Shown here: piece by piece, positions 40,501-49,553 of the stretch
Position numbering within the stretch: position 1 is the stretch's first letter
Layout of the letters: each line of letters opens with the position of its first letter
Assembly (NCBI GenBank): GCA_948146395.1
Contig: OX411543.1
Span: 26,118,026 to 26,182,025, forward strand
Source: Fragum whitleyi
Taxonomy: Eukaryota > Mollusca > Bivalvia > Cardiida > Cardiidae
Reading direction: 5' to 3'
DNA length: 64,000 nucleotides
Notes under the pieces: model-generated
The model's database searches: none
Told to the model about the DNA's origin: nothing
Seen by the model: only the letters and a program-made list of their open reading frames with translations
Translations under genes and position numbers: made by a program

Positions 40501-42150
40501 CATCGTGTTCATAATTTGTATTTTTGTCAAAATTGTGGAGCATCATTTATAACTTTCATGGAGCTTCAAACCCATTCACAAACCTGTAAGTATTTAACCA
40601 AATGCAAGCATTTCAAGACAGAGTTTTCTTCATATAAACAATGGAAAGATGTTCGTGATCTTTTTGCTAGTGAGCGTGCTCTTACATTTTGTGGCTCATG
40701 CAGAATATGGATTAACTATAAGTCAGTAGAAGACTATTGTTTGTTAATTGAAAAATCATTGCGACCTCATGAGTGCAAAGTTTGCAATAGGTACTTTCTG
40801 CAAAAAAGTAGACTTAAAGAACATTGTTTGACGCGACATTCACAAAATGTTAACCAGCTCTCTAATTCAGGAAGCGATAATCTTAGCTCTTCAAAGGGAA
40901 TGAATTATCATTTGAATTCCATTAATGATATTACCCTCTGTGTAACAGAGGAACATGCTCATGGACTTCAACATCAAAAAGCAGAAGATTCAATGATTGA
41001 ACATATTAATTGCGCTACCAGTACTCTGGAAAGTACAATTGCCAGTACTAAATGCACAAATGAAAATATACATTTTCCTAAACAATTGTTAGAAAGCTCT
41101 ATTACAAAAGATTGTGACATCAGTGTGAATCAGTACATAAATGCACCAGCAAGTCATTCAGATAGTTGTTTGAAGAGGAATGCAGGTGAACTTTTAAGTA
41201 ATCCACTCACTGTTGAATCTGACATCAATGCGTCATCTAATGTAGATTTATGTAGTAGTGCCATAGTTAGTCATACACAAAATCAAATCTTTGAATACCC
41301 AGACATAAAAAGAGAGCAAAATGCAATATATGATTTGGAAAATATCAAACCTGACCCGCTGCCCAACTCTGATAATGTATCCGAGACAACCAATGTTAAA
41401 CAAGAAAAAGTGACCTTAATCACTGGCTTGGAGAACTATTATGCACAACAAAAATGCAATGAAATAAAAGGAAAACATGACTTACACAATTCAGATAATG
41501 TGACTAAAAGTTTTGTAGTGAAACAAGAAGTTTTGACCCCATCCTTTGGTCTTTTGGATGGAACATGTAATGAAAGAAATGTAAAACCACCCCAATGTGA
41601 TAAAGATGTAGCGAGGGAAAGTATTTGTGTCAAAAAAGAAGTTTTGGTTCAATTTATTGATACAGCAGAAGAAGGTAGATCTGCAAGACATAATCAAAGT
41701 CAACAACACCAGAATGATTTAGATGAAGTTAAAGACATTATTGATTTTAAACAAGAAAATTTGTTGGACCCATTCATTAGTAAAGCAGAAGACAGCAGAT
41801 TTATGAATAAAAAATCCAGTAATACATGGTTAAAAACAGAAAATGAATTTTCAGATAAAACTTTAGGTAGTGGCTCAAAGATGCCATATAGATGTGATAT
41901 ATGCCAAGGGATTTTCCCTGACAGACTGTCTGAATATGTTCACAAGAGAATTCACATTGGAAGTGACTTTCTTTTTGAATGCAAGTCATGCAGTTTGAAA
42001 TTTTCTTTAATGGATGAATGGGTGAGACACCAGTCTGTTCATAGGAATAGGAAAGCTCCACAGTTTTATTGTTGTTTTTGTGATGAAAAATTCTCAGATG
42101 AAGCCCTGTGTAAATATCATATCAAATTTAGGCTGTGTTTGGTCACATAA
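37561..42150 (+). CDS. giant poly-C2H2 zinc-finger protein (gene 2, paralog of gene 1)
   Basis: One uninterrupted frame of 1529 aa. The frame is open upstream to a TTG at 37540, but the first ATG is 37561. From that ATG the peptide MSCLEERAVPKHLEM matches the length of gene 1's MSDSVENGHPEHIEM, so I start there. There are about 32 fingers: about 29 between residues 48 and 1098, and three at 1443-1529. Finger order follows gene 1. It keeps a finger (FRCELCLQGF) that gene 1 lacks, and it lacks gene 1's expanded block. Residues 427-458 are a 16-residue duplication (KHHKDTIH…). The non-finger block (HFKTEF, WKD, DYCLLI) is at about 1015-1098. Residues 1248-1425 hold seven SUMO-type motifs (IKRE, IKPD, VKQE twice, VKKE, FKQE, LKTE). 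Probably a nuclear DNA-binding regulator with unknown targets. Confidence 0.96.
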   Translation: MSCLEERAVPKHLEMEDTALKEEVTVTTENCDAHLNDTDSPYLAKNNFLCDECGKSFTTENCLSVHLNAHKFADHKSLHKCDICNEMFQGKASLAIHRRFHQKQFRCGECGDWFTKKMNLDGHKLIHEGRQPYKCDTCGEEFRFKSLLIYHTRDHTGEKLFECNICGLKVKTKGTLKMHLVLHTGGRNFKCDICLKTFRFRRHLVAHIKTHTKLMPVTCEICNASFASKQSLKVHMTRHFETKKFRCELCLQGFDRRYKLVNHKEYHIAANEWKCLECGTIFEDNASLISHEEKSHKTSQKKLVSQNSIPNVCYLCGQHVTTKKRLKEHRKMHIAKDSWKCLTCDEFFSSRTLLFTHRKKSHRWKCRNDKFSYKCEYCEKNFSTKGNLNIHNRFHVGQNKWKCLRCGKIFSDFDTLHFHGKTNHLIKHHKDTIHYKGYYTRKKHHKDTIHHKGHYTQKKRKINLSNKGRLYKQHMKKNKVNTDQNGRKGLYCKTCGFRVANGYHMRSHCLLFHLNRSPAYLCTQCGKHFSTRRALKTHSVTCKCKAALKNKCSKCYLVFNSRIHLLLHNRTHEDSLHYKCNSFRKNLFFESEFLNANEKCFFQCHICFAKFTHKTFLKYHVQMHNKNIKCEICGTDFRSIHSLLLHKKSHVFRKQMRCSYCFKLFNHRVCYEYHLKCHKLKKKKHRCKLCKTRFEAKSEMLEHMKIKSFKCRFCQKRFHARKSLRAHRMVHISKYIWKCNDCKNIFPDKRALIIHYNINHGILGKRKRKTLQNECSKCGQIDAHKEICMARFVHKNCKCSKCLQQKPPLTLCLKKDIRLNNSKDSQNKNYIEFNTDESQKACCTGCGTTFKFMISLQEHNRKWHCKFSCFHCKLEFTGSKNYKNHMKTHEFKCGICKVSIKKYSHLEKHLMIHEVYHKCKICGQLFDEINRYKNHILGHEEHPDLFQYHEILKVNCEYCLLDFKSKVDLEEHMQVSHTSIHRVHNLYFCQNCGASFITFMELQTHSQTCKYLTKCKHFKTEFSSYKQWKDVRDLFASERALTFCGSCRIWINYKSVEDYCLLIEKSLRPHECKVCNRYFLQKSRLKEHCLTRHSQNVNQLSNSGSDNLSSSKGMNYHLNSINDITLCVTEEHAHGLQHQKAEDSMIEHINCATSTLESTIASTKCTNENIHFPKQLLESSITKDCDISVNQYINAPASHSDSCLKRNAGELLSNPLTVESDINASSNVDLCSSAIVSHTQNQIFEYPDIKREQNAIYDLENIKPDPLPNSDNVSETTNVKQEKVTLITGLENYYAQQKCNEIKGKHDLHNSDNVTKSFVVKQEVLTPSFGLLDGTCNERNVKPPQCDKDVARESICVKKEVLVQFIDTAEEGRSARHNQSQQHQNDLDEVKDIIDFKQENLLDPFISKAEDSRFMNKKSSNTWLKTENEFSDKTLGSGSKMPYRCDICQGIFPDRLSEYVHKRIHIGSDFLFECKSCSLKFSLMDEWVRHQSVHRNRKAPQFYCCFCDEKFSDEALCKYHIKFRLCLVT
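38839..38934 (+). repeat. 48 bp in-frame tandem duplication inside gene 2
   Basis: Two copies encode KHHKDTIHYKGYYTRK and KHHKDTIHHKGHYTQK. The nucleotides are nearly identical (ACATCACAAAGATACTATCC in both). It sits between fingers 13 and 14, where gene 1 instead carries its extra fingers. Confidence 0.9.
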
Positions 42151-42665
42151 TCTCTATGTAAGAATTGGTACATGAAGCCACATAACAGTACATGAAACTT
42201 TTGGAACATAGTTAGAAAATATAATGAGAAGTTCAAGGCCAAGATTATCAAACTTTTTTATTCTCAGCTGAGAATTTTCTCAAGTTAAGAAATAGAAAAG
42301 ATATATGTACATAGACGAGAATATTGATAAGTTGTATTAGTAACAATTTCTTGATGTTATCTTTCATTTGCATGTGTTTATTACAGGAATTACAAAAAAA
42401 TTACAGCTTAAATCTCAAGTTTGAAATTTGACAAAATTCTCACTTGAGCTGAACATGAGAAAAAGTTTTATATTCTCGGACCCTGATTTGCTATAGTATA
42501 CCTTATGCCAACTGCTAGGTGTGAAATATATTTTTAGATGATGCATTTTATTGATGTTTTGCAAGACTTGCCTTTCATGGTCTTGAGATTGGAATTTAAA
42601 CGTAACAGATTGTTGTTGGGCGGCATAACGTCATACCATCAGCTTATGAAATGTAGAAACCAAAT
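42151..42665. other. 3' flank of gene 2
   Basis: AT-rich and probably includes the 3' UTR. No AATAAA was seen in the first 500 bp. A small inverted pair (CTCAGCTGAGAATTTTCTCA, then TCTCACTTGAGCTGAACATGAG) is visible at about 42265-42450. Confidence 0.4.
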
Positions 42666-42912
42666 TTAACCCTTGTCATGCTGAACCCGGAATATTGCTG
42701 CCTTGACAGGAGCGATAGACAAACATCAGCCTGCACATAATGTGCAGTCTGATCTTTGTCTATAGCACCTCTTTTTACTTTTTCAAAACCGGAAGTTAAA
42801 GAATTAATTTTGAAAATGAATTACCTGTCACATTAAGTGTATTTGGCGCTTTGAGCACTTAGATTTTGATGCAAATTTATCGAGATTTTTCATTCAGCAT
42901 GACGAGGGTTAA
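42666..42912 (+). mobile_element. C-family MITE, full copy
   Basis: 247 bp with TTAA at both edges. Left TTAACCCTTGTCATGCTGAA, right TTCAGCATGACGAGGGTTAA (one change). Confidence 0.87.
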
Positions 42913-43047
42913 GTGCCCACTAGAAAAAAAGTTTGTCTTCAACTAGACATTCAGCTCAACATTAGATAACCTGATTGAACATAAAATTTGATTGGTTGAT
43001 TTCTCATCTTAAACAAAGTGATCTATTTATTTTGAAATGACATTTTT

Positions 43048-44073
43048 AGCTCCACTGGCTGAAAGCCACTGGGGCTATTGTCATGGCGTTGTGTCCGTCG
43101 TGCGTCCGTCCGTGCGTCCGTGCGTCCGTTCGTAAACTTTTACTTTAAAAATCTTCTCCTCAGAAACTACTGGATGAATTTCAACCAAACTTCACAGGAA
43201 TGATCCTTGGGTGACCCTCTTTCAAAGTTGTTCAAGAAATTTTGATCCAATGAAAAACAAGGATTTAATGGGCGTGGCTAATTTCCAAATATGGTAAAAA
43301 GTGAGTTTTCTCAGATTCTAATTGATGGATACAAATGAAATTTTACATGATTAATTCTTGTGTGACCCTTTATCAGTCTACAAAAGATTATTGAAATCGG
43401 ATGAAAAATATGCATTTTATGGGCAGAGGTCATTTCTCTATATGTTATATAGTGGAAGCTTTCAAAGTAATTTTCTCAGAATGTAAGTGATGGATATCAA
43501 CCAAATTTCACTGGAATGATCCTTGAGTGACCCCTTATCAGTCTACCAAAAATTATAGTGATAAGATGAAAAATATGTATTTTATGGACGGAGGTCATTT
43601 CTCTATATGTTATATAGTGGAAACTTTGAAAATCATTTTCTCCAAAACTGAATGATGGATATCAACCAAATGTCACTGGAATCTTTCTTGAGTGACCCTC
43701 TAACAGTCTACCAAAAATGATTGTGATTGGATGAAAAATTTGTATTTTATGAGCGGAGGTCATTTCTCAATATGTTATATAGTGGAAACTTTGAAAATCA
43801 TTTTCTCAGAATCTAAATGATGGATATCAACCAAATTTCACTGGAATAATCCTTGAGTGACCCTCTATCAATCTACAAAAATTATTGTGAATAGATGAAA
43901 AATATGCATTTTATGGGCGGAGGTCATTTCTCTATGTGTTATATAGGGGAAACTTTGAAAATCATTTTCAACATCAGTAGAATCCAAAATATTTAAAAAT
44001 CTAGTTAAAACTATTACTACTTTACAAGAATTTCAAGCCTGTGGAGCGACACAAGCCATTCATGGCTTTCTAG
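43048..44073 (+). repeat. B-family element, complete
   Basis: Head TTTTTAGCTCCACTGGCTG, GGGGCTATTGTCATGGCG, the CGTCCGTCCGTGCG tract at about 43097-43130. Core units are spaced 164-165 bp (marks at 43420, 43585, 43750, 43914). The tail is AAGCCTGTGGAGCGAC, then AAGCCATTCATGGCTT, then TCTAG. Confidence 0.88.
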
Positions 44074-44109
44074 TTGGAATTGATTTCCACATTTTAATTC
44101 AATTTTAGT

Positions 44110-44240
44110 TTGTTTTTTTCAAAATTTGTGCATTCTGATTAGCAAAATGAAAGGTTTTATTTCTCAATGAAATATCGCTTTTTGAGAACACACCTATTTT
44201 AAAAGCTCCCGTGCAAAATAGTTCCGTAAGAAAACTGTTT
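44110..44240. mobile_element. half of a long-arm foldback MITE
   Basis: GCATTCTGATTAGCAAAATG, TTTTATTTCTCAATGAAA and GTGCAAAATAG match the arms at 11043-11304. Only one arm is recognisable. Confidence 0.45.
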
Positions 44241-44375
44241 AGTTATTGAAAAATCATAACTTTTGCATCAAGAAATCAATTATTACCCATCACAGGAAAA
44301 AGGACCATCTTGTAACTCTGTCAATTAAAGATTGGAAAAAGAGACTGGTTCAAGTAGAGGTCACCTGGAGATAGC

Positions 44376-44489
44376 ATTTAAAAAATTCAGTCATAGGAAG
44401 GTAGAATAACCCTTTGCTGTTTCATCCCTGCTATTTAAAAAATTCAGTCATAGGAAGGTAGAATAACCCTTTGCTGTTTCATCCCTGCT
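44376..44489. repeat. 57 bp tandem duplication
   Basis: ATTTAAAAAATTCAGTCATA starts at 44376 and again at 44433. The duplicated segment spans the T/E junction, so the E left end (TAACCCTTTGCTGTTT) is present twice. Confidence 0.9.
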
Positions 44490-45432
44490 TTTTATGTGCC
44501 TGTGATTTTATGATTGAAAAAACATTGTGAAAAAAGAAGAAATTGCTTCTGACAAGCAATTTCTTCTTTTTCCACACTATTTTCTACCCTACTGAAATGT
44601 TATTAGCTCACCAGAGCACGAAGTGCTCAAGGTGAGCTATTGTGATCGTACAATGTCCGTCGTCAGTCGTGCGTCATGCGGCGTCTGTCGTCCACAATTT
44701 CTTTAAACATCTCCTCCTAAACCAATGTGCCAATCTTGATGAAATTTGGCAGGGATGTTCCTTGTGTCAAGCTCTACCAAAGTTAATCAAATAAATCAAA
44801 TCCACCATTCACTTTCCCTTTACCTCTCTGAAACAAGAAGGCGGACAGCTTTCGTATTTGGTATGTAGCATCATCTGGTGAGCTTTTATCCAGTCTGTTA
44901 ATATCAAGACCCTGGGGTCACATTTGGGCTTTCCCCGGGCAAACCCCTTTTTGCTCCTCTGAGCACGATGGGTAAAAAAAGAAAATCTTCAAAAATATTC
45001 TTCTCTGAAACCAGAAGGCAGACAGCTTTCCTATTTTGTATGTAGCATCATCTAGTGGACCTCTACCAAGTTTGTTCAAATCAAGACCTTTGGATCATAT
45101 TTGGGCTCCTCCCGGGCGTATCATGTTAGCTCATCGGAGCAAAATGGGTGCATCCCTTTTTACATAGAATCAAAGAGCAAAAAGGCACATCCTTTTTGCT
45201 CTTGACTGAAAACATTCTATCATATTGATCCTATGTAGAAATCATCTCCTTTTTGATATCTGACTATTTAAATAATGTGATGTCCCTGGGGTCAATTGAC
45301 TCAGGTGAGCGATCTAGGACCATCATGGTCCTCTTGTTTTTCAAATTAAATCCACCTTAAATTTTCGTATACAAAACCTTTGAATTTGGACAGGTCCAAA
45401 ATTTTGTAAAACAGGAAAGTGATAACCAAGCT
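44464..45432 (+). mobile_element. E-family MITE interrupted by an A element
   Basis: The left part ends CTACCCTACTGAAATGTTATT (44604). The right part starts TTTTTCAAATTAAATCCACC (45337) and ends ACAGGAAAGTGATAA. Joined, they match the uninterrupted E copies at 45724 and 47965. The hairpin GAAATTGCTTCTGACAAGCA is at about 44541. Confidence 0.75.
44605..45336 (+). repeat. A-family element nested in an E MITE
   Basis: Head AGCTCACCAGAGCACGAAG with GTGCTCAAGGTGAGCT, TGTCCGTCGTCAGTCG tract, core units (AGGCGGACAGCTTTCGTATT, CAAGACCCTGGGGTCAC). The tail is GACTCAGGTGAGCGATC, then AGGACCATCATGGTCC, then TCTTG. Its core type is that of 19046-20118. Confidence 0.87.
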
Positions 45433-45589
45433 AGGTTCAGAAATATAGCAAATTTAGAACAGTTTTGATTCTTGTCAGACGGCACAATGAGTGCAGTCTG
45501 ACTAGGGTCAACCATTTATGCAATATTAAGATGCCCTTTTACGCATGACAGGTCACAAATTATAAGATATGAAAAGATATTTTTTTATT

Positions 45590-45690
45590 TCATAGAGGCA
45601 TAAAACTAAAAACCCCAGCTCACTCTTTCATGAATCTGCTTTGGGTATTCATACACCGTGATTGGGTTTTTAGTTTCATATCTCCATGAA
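45590..45690. repeat. small foldback
   Basis: GGCATAAAACTAAAAACCCC is mirrored by TGGGTTTTTAGTTTCATATC about 60 bp on. No further call. Confidence 0.45.
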
Positions 45691-45723
45691 AGGATTGAAA
45701 GCAACATGTAATCTCTTCATCTC

Positions 45724-45952
45724 TTAACCCTTTGCTGTTTTATTCCTGCTTTTTACGTGCCTATGATTTTATGATTGAGAAAAAATTGTGAAAAGAAGAA
45801 ATTGCTTCTGACAAGCAATTTCTTCTTTTTCCACACTATTTCCTACCCTACTGAATGTTGTTTTTTTAAAATTAAATCTACTTTAAATTTTCGTCTGCAA
45901 AACCTTTGAATTTGGACAGGTCCAAAATTTTGAAAAACAGGAAAGTGATAAC
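45724..45952 (+). mobile_element. E-family MITE, intact copy
   Basis: The left end TTAACCCTTTGCTGTTTTA and the reverse complement of the right end (TTATCACTTTCCTGTTTTT) agree at about 14 of 18 positions. The centre is a hairpin, AGAAGAAATTGCTTCTGACA and its inverse. It serves as an empty-site reference for the interrupted copy upstream. Confidence 0.75.
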
Positions 45953-46067
45953 TTTTGTCATGCTGCAGAAAAATTCTAGATAATATTGCATTAATTTCAA
46001 ATTATTGAAAGTAATGGAAGCAATAATGTGAATCAGTATTTATTTTGAAAATTTAATTTATATCTTG

Positions 46068-46146
46068 ACTATTCATAGAATAGTGGGCTATTCCAGTCAT
46101 CATGAGTCAGTGTTGGTATCAAAGTCAGTGTAATGCTTTGGTTAAG
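46068..46146. repeat. segment shared with 56342-56427
   Basis: GACTATTCATAGAATAG, GGGCTATTCCAGTCA and GTAATGCTTTGGTTAAG recur at 56342-56427. Here the B element at 46152 interrupts the homology directly after GGTTAAGTTTTT. Confidence 0.6.
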
Positions 46147-46151
46147 TTTTT

Positions 46152-46990
46152 AGCTCTACTTGAAAAGGCCACTGGGGCAAGAGCTATGGCGTTGTGTCGG
46201 TCATGCGTCCGTCCGTGCATCAGTGCTTCCGTGCATCTGGTCGTAAACATTTTCTTTATAAATTTTCTCCTAAGAAACTACTGGTTGAATTTAAACCAGA
46301 CTTCCCAAGAATGATACTTGGGTGACCCTCTTTCAAAGTTGTTCAAGAAATTTTGATCCAATGATAATCTTGGATTTAATGGGCGTGGCCATTTTCCAAA
46401 TATGGTAAAAAGTGAGTTTTCTCAGATTCTAATGGATAGATACCAATTGAATTTCACATGCACAATCCTTGGGTGACCCTTTATCAGTTTACAAAATTTC
46501 ATTGTGATAGGATAAAAAATATGTGTTTTATGGACGGAGCTCATTTCTCTATATGTTATATAATGGAAACTTTGAAAATCATTTTCTCAGAATGTAATTG
46601 ATGGGTATTAACCAAATTTCACTGGAATGATACTTAAGTGATTCTTTATCAGTTCACCAAATATTATTGTGATTGGATGAAAAATATGTTTTTTATGGGT
46701 GGAGGTCATTTCTCTATATTGTTATATAGTGGAAACATTAAAGATCATTTTCTAAGCATGTAACCAATGGATATCAATCAAACTTCATTGGTATGATCTT
46801 TGGGTGACCCATTATCATGCAGCCAAAAATTATTGTGATTGGATGAAAAATATGTTTTTTATTGGTCATTTTTCTATATATTATATAGTGGAAACTTTGA
46901 AAATCATTTTCAACATCAGTAGAACCCAAAATATCTAAAATTCTAGTTTAAATTTTGATTTGCTATTACAAGAATTTCAAGACTGTGGAT
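46152..46990 (+). repeat. B-family element, 3' end lost
   Basis: Head TTTTTAGCTCTACTTG (decayed), TATGGCGTTGTGTCGG, the CGTCCGTCCGTGC tract, core units (TTTATGGACGGAGCTCATTT, TTGTGATTGGATGAAAAATA). It reaches AAGACTGTGG at about 46988, the start of the B tail, and stops there. Confidence 0.78.
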
Positions 46991-47029
46991 TAGCTTTTGA
47001 TAATCTTTATTATTTGAAGAAAGAAAAAC

Positions 47030-47125
47030 AGGTGGTATAGACTAAGAATGAACTGCACATATGTACATACTGATCTTTGTCTATACCTCCTGCTAAAGCA
47101 ATAATATTCCAGGTTCAGCATGACA
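47030..47125 (-). mobile_element. C-family MITE, fragment
   Basis: ACAGGTGGTATAGACTAAG, CTGCACATATGTACATACTG and TTCCAGGTTCAGCATGACAA match one end of C. The other end is missing. Confidence 0.6.
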
Positions 47126-47189
47126 ATGTTTTATTAAAGTTGTGCCTTGATATGAAATTGGTAAGGGGCATAATTATTATTTGAGCCCG

Positions 47190-47402
47190 TGTGTGACAAT
47201 TTCACATATGCGCAAAGCAAAGCTTCTAGCCAGCCTGTGCAGCCACACAGTCTGACCAGAGTCTTTATTTTGCTCTATATTGATAGATAAAGTCTTAATC
47301 GCTCCTCAGGCGGTCAGCATATATTCTCATTCCATTGTGACGTTATCTAATCTGCTCAAAATTTGCGCCTCGCGAATGTGTGAAATTGTTGGAAATGTCA
47401 TG
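47190..47402. mobile_element. V-type MITE, about 210 bp
   Basis: ACAATTTCACATATGCGC near 47199 is mirrored by GCGAATGTGTGAAATTGTTGG near 47374. The interior holds CAGCCTGTGCAGCCACACAG and GTCTGACCAGA, words also seen at 61285-61320. Confidence 0.5.
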
Positions 47403-47589
47403 CACAGGCTCATTTCTCTTATTTCTTTGTCTAACTGTTGGACATGTTATTTATTTTGATTGATGTATAAAGATGTCTAGAAGCTGTTATAAACTTATAA
47501 ACTTAGTCAAACTGTTTAGTATTTGTATGACATTATGACATGTTATTCCCTCCCCCCCCCCCCCCTCCAAAAAAACCCAACAACACAAA
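47403..47589. other. unassigned, with a poly-C run
   Basis: 47552-47565 are 14 consecutive C, followed by A-rich sequence. Nothing else was recognised. Confidence 0.5.
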
Positions 47590-47855
47590 AAACACTGTTT
47601 TTGGATTTATAGGAGTCAGTTAGTTGGTTGGTCCATTCGTCCATTGGTTTATGTAGCTATTTCTTAACTACTCAATTTCTTTTGGGAGGATTTCATTCAA
47701 ACGTTACAGATATGATCAGTATCTAGCAGAGATGTACAAGTGGTAGTAAAGATCCATTGACTTTTGACAGAGTGATGGCCCTTTGATGGAAAATGGCTTT
47801 TCATTATGGACAAGCACTTGTAGGGGGGTATTAGTCTGCTTTGCCACAGTCTAGT
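47590..47855 (+). repeat. P-family repeat, copy 3
   Basis: TGGTTGGTCCATTCGTCC, GGGAGGATTTCATTCAAACG, GCCCTTTGATGGAAAATGG, ACAAGCACTTGTAGGGGG and then GCTTTGCCACAGTCTAGTT. The clearest P copy; it ends TCTAG-T like the B tails. Confidence 0.7.
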
Positions 47856-47964
47856 TGAATGCCAATGTCAAGATGGCATATGTTAATGCTCCTCGAAAAT
47901 TTTTTCAAGGGACCGTTTAGTCCCCATGTTTGTCATGTATGTTTGAATTTGTCCGAGTGTCCAT

Positions 47965-48192
47965 TATCCGTTTCCTGTTTTACAAAATTTTGGACCTGTC
48001 CAAATTCAAAGGTTTTGCAGACGAAAATTGAAAGTGGATTTAATTTGAAAAATAACCATTCAGTAGGGTAGAAAATAGTGTGGAAAAAGAAGAAATTGCT
48101 TGTCAGAAGCAATTTCTTCTTTTTTCACAATGTTTTCTCAATCATAAAATCACAGACACGTAAAAAGCAGGGATTAAACAGCAAAGGGTTAT
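47965..48192 (-). mobile_element. E-family MITE, intact reversed copy
   Basis: On the minus strand it runs from AACCCTTTGCTGTTTAATCC to AAAACAGGAAACGGATAA, with the hairpin AAGAAATTGCTTCTGACAAG at its centre. It contains the uninterrupted site CTGAATGGTTATTTTTCAAA (minus strand). Confidence 0.75.
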
Positions 48193-48295
48193 ACAATGTT
48201 TTTTGCTCATTGAATTAAAAAAAACAAATTATTTTATTTTTTTGGAATTAGTACTCATTACTTCACAGTTACTTGTCTGACTGTTCAATTATTTT
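48193..48295. other. no recognisable feature
   Basis: AT-rich spacer. Confidence 0.4.
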
Positions 48296-48570
48296 AGAAA
48301 GCTGAAATCATAGGGCAGTTTGTAATGCGATGGACTGTCAATCAAGAGGTCCCAGGTTCAATTCCCTATGGCAGCACTCATTTTTTCTGACAATTTGTCT
48401 CTCACCAATGCGTCAATAATGGTAAAACTATGTGAGAGGCTAGGAAGGGTAGTACTGGTGAGATAAATACCAGGAATCGATTGGTAGGTGCTCCAGCATC
48501 TGCGATATAACTGAAATATTGATGAAAGCGGCATAAAACCCCATTCAAACAGACAAATCAATTATTTGGG
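48296..48570 (+). mobile_element. tRNA-derived SINE, most complete copy
   Basis: A tRNA-like head with B-box GGTTCAATTCC (48355-48365) and pairing ends CATAGGG/CCCTATG. A body follows with GTAGTACTGGTGAGATAAAT, ACCAGGAATCGATTGGTAGG and TGCTCCAGC. The tail is GATGAAAGCGGCATAAAACC then CAAACAGACAAA. A frame on the minus strand is incidental. Confidence 0.8.
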
Positions 48571-48663
48571 ACACTTATGTAAATTGTCCTTTAACGGTTT
48601 CCTCAAATAGCTCCCATTAGGAACACCACTCGAGGCAAGAACATTCTCAAAAATTTAGATTTT

Positions 48664-48816
48664 TATGCCCCCGATAGGGAGGCATCATAATTTTGACTTG
48701 TCCGTCCGTCCGTCCGTCTGTCCGTCCGTCATTCCGTCCAAAAACTTTAACATTGGCCATAACTTCTAAATCAAAGCGGTGTCGGGGGCATTGTCATCTT
48801 ACAGTGACAGCTCTTG
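48664..48816 (+). repeat. Q-family element, short copy
   Basis: Head ATGCCCCCGATAGGGAGGCAT (hairpin), (CCGT)n tract at about 48700-48738, one core unit, GGTGTCGGGGGCATTGTCA, then stem TGTCA/TGACA and GCTCTTGTTT. Same layout as A and B with a different head. Confidence 0.75.
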
Positions 48817-49154
48817 TTTCTCGTTATTTTCTGTAAAAAATATCAATCTAAAAATAGCGCCACGTAATTCCGCGCTAGTTTTTCTTAAACTGTTTCCGCC
48901 TAACAAAAGGCACAATTTTGTTACATACCAATCCGCCTTGAATTCATTTGAGGTCTGTTTATGAAAATGGCCGAGTGACTTTTCCAATTACATAGCTCCC
49001 ATCCTCTTCTATGATGAACAGCCATCAGAGATATCCTTGTCTTACAAGTGTAGGATCATTCTTTTAAATGAAGACATCACATCAACTAATGCTCATATTA
49101 TAATATTCGGATATTGCTGTCACCTGAGCGTTCAAATATTAGAAGACCTATTTG
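48817..49154. other. no recognisable feature
   Basis: Unique-looking DNA. Overlapping short frames on both strands (48779-48987) have no recognisable product. Confidence 0.4.
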
Positions 49155-49300
49155 AGATAACAGCTGGTGGCTAGGAAATGATGTAATGGTAGAACTGGTG
49201 AGACAAATAACAGGAATCCATTGTTAGGTGATCCAGTGGCTGTGCTATAACTGAAAGAGGCGTTAAACCCCCCTTGAAACAAACAAACAAAATAAAAAGT
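49155..49300 (+). mobile_element. SINE body and tail, head missing
   Basis: GGCTAGGAAATGATGTAATG, GTAGAACTGGTGAGACAAAT, CAGGAATCCATTG, GGCGTTAAACCCCCC and AAACAAACAAACAAA match the SINE at 48296. Confidence 0.65.
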
Positions 49301-49343
49301 AATATATACCAACAAAAATGTTTTTAATGTGAGAAGAAGAATC

Positions 49344-49530
49344 TTGGGCCTGTTTAACTAAACATCTTAGAAAATTTTTTTGCATGCCAAATTTTTAAGT
49401 TGCTTCCACACTAGTAACTAAACATTGAATTCTGCCATGCATCATCTCATTGGGATCGTCTTATAAAGACAATACCTATGAGATATTACAAGGCAGAATC
49501 TAATAAGGTATGAAAACAGAAGGTGTGATT
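49344..49530. mobile_element. I-family MITE, decayed copy
   Basis: GGGCCTGTTTAACTAAACAT at the left and CTCATTGGGATCGTCTTATA in the interior match the copy at 53436-53678. The right terminus is not clear. Confidence 0.5.
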
Positions 49531-49553
49531 TGTGATTTCCACTATCGATTATT

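Larger units (their letters stand above)
44278..45562. mobile_element. T-family MITE split by nested insertions
   Basis: The left part 44278-44406 (CCCATCACAGGAAAAAGGAC, AGGTCACCTGGAGATAGC) and the right part 45433-45562 (GTGCAGTCTGACTAGGGTC, TTTTACGCATGACAGGTCAC) line up with the intact copy at 14206-14473. Between them lie an E element and, inside that, an A element. Confidence 0.6.

Noticed and set aside
37413..42061. Minus-strand frames within gene 2
   Set aside because: Shadows of the sense frame, as in gene 1.
48300..48370. Functional tRNA gene
   Set aside because: B-box is present but the cloverleaf is imperfect, and the same body and tail recur with other heads in the window. It is a SINE head.
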